Origin: an uncultured Acidobacteriota bacterium
GTDB lineage: Bacteria; Acidobacteriota; Terriglobia; Bryobacterales; Bryobacteraceae
DNA: 6,639 nucleotides
Direction of reading: 5' to 3'
NCBI GenBank assembly: GCA_937952345.1
Contig: CALFYN010000329.1
Span: forward strand, 1 to 6,639
In this document: piece by piece, positions 6,628 through 6,639 of the stretch
Layout: every line of letters starts with the position of its first letter
Position numbering within the stretch: the stretch's first letter is position 1
Notes under the pieces: model-generated
Told to the model about the DNA's origin: nothing
The model's input: only the letters and a program-made list of their open reading frames with translations
Database searches by the model: none
Program-made: the position numbers and the translations under genes

Positions 6628-6639
6628 ACCAGAATTGCC

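Noticed and set aside
1..6639. CRISPR arrays, insertion sequences, tRNA or rRNA genes, riboswitches and phage genes.
   Set aside because: I saw no regularly spaced repeats, terminal inverted repeats with a transposase, tRNA-like cloverleaf or rRNA stretch. Nearly all bases are taken up by the six protein-coding genes.

Overview
This GC-rich window most resembles an Acidobacteriota chromosome, possibly of the Solibacter/Bryobacter type. The clues are high-GC codon use, a secreted ankyrin-repeat protein, a secreted PhoPQ-activated-pathogenicity-related (PqaA-type) hydrolase, and compact gene packing. This placement is an inference from gene content and style, since the window contains no rRNA or other taxonomic marker.

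Layout, left to right. Positions 1-322 (-) hold the N-terminal part of an exported ankyrin-repeat protein that runs off the left edge. It diverges from a complete exported alpha/beta-hydrolase of the PqaA family (391-1785, +). That gene meets ribonuclease R (rnr, 1788-4070, -) tail to tail with only 2 bases between the stop codons. A 33-base gap separates rnr from a divergent two-gene unit: a PF04008 'adenosine-specific kinase' family protein (4104-4586, +) and an extended short-chain dehydrogenase/epimerase-like protein (4583-5605, +). These two overlap in an ATGA junction. The second gene overlaps by 4 bases, tail to tail, with a NucS-like PD-(D/E)XK nuclease-fold protein (5602-6615, -), whose start lies close to the right edge.

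Functionally, rnr is a housekeeping 3'-5' exoribonuclease. The two secreted proteins act outside the cytoplasm and have no evident link to it. The PF04008/SDR pair is probably co-translated and may share a nucleotide-linked metabolic role that cannot be named from sequence. The nuclease-like gene stands alone in the part that is visible. I see no mobile element, CRISPR array, tRNA, rRNA or phage gene, and no intergenic gap longer than about 70 bases.

This is mostly an ordinary chromosomal region, and I do not see a convincing new multi-gene system. The best leads are the nuclease-fold protein with an unrecognised C-terminal region, the SDR-like protein that lacks the usual active-site lysine, and the tight coupling of that protein to the PF04008 gene.
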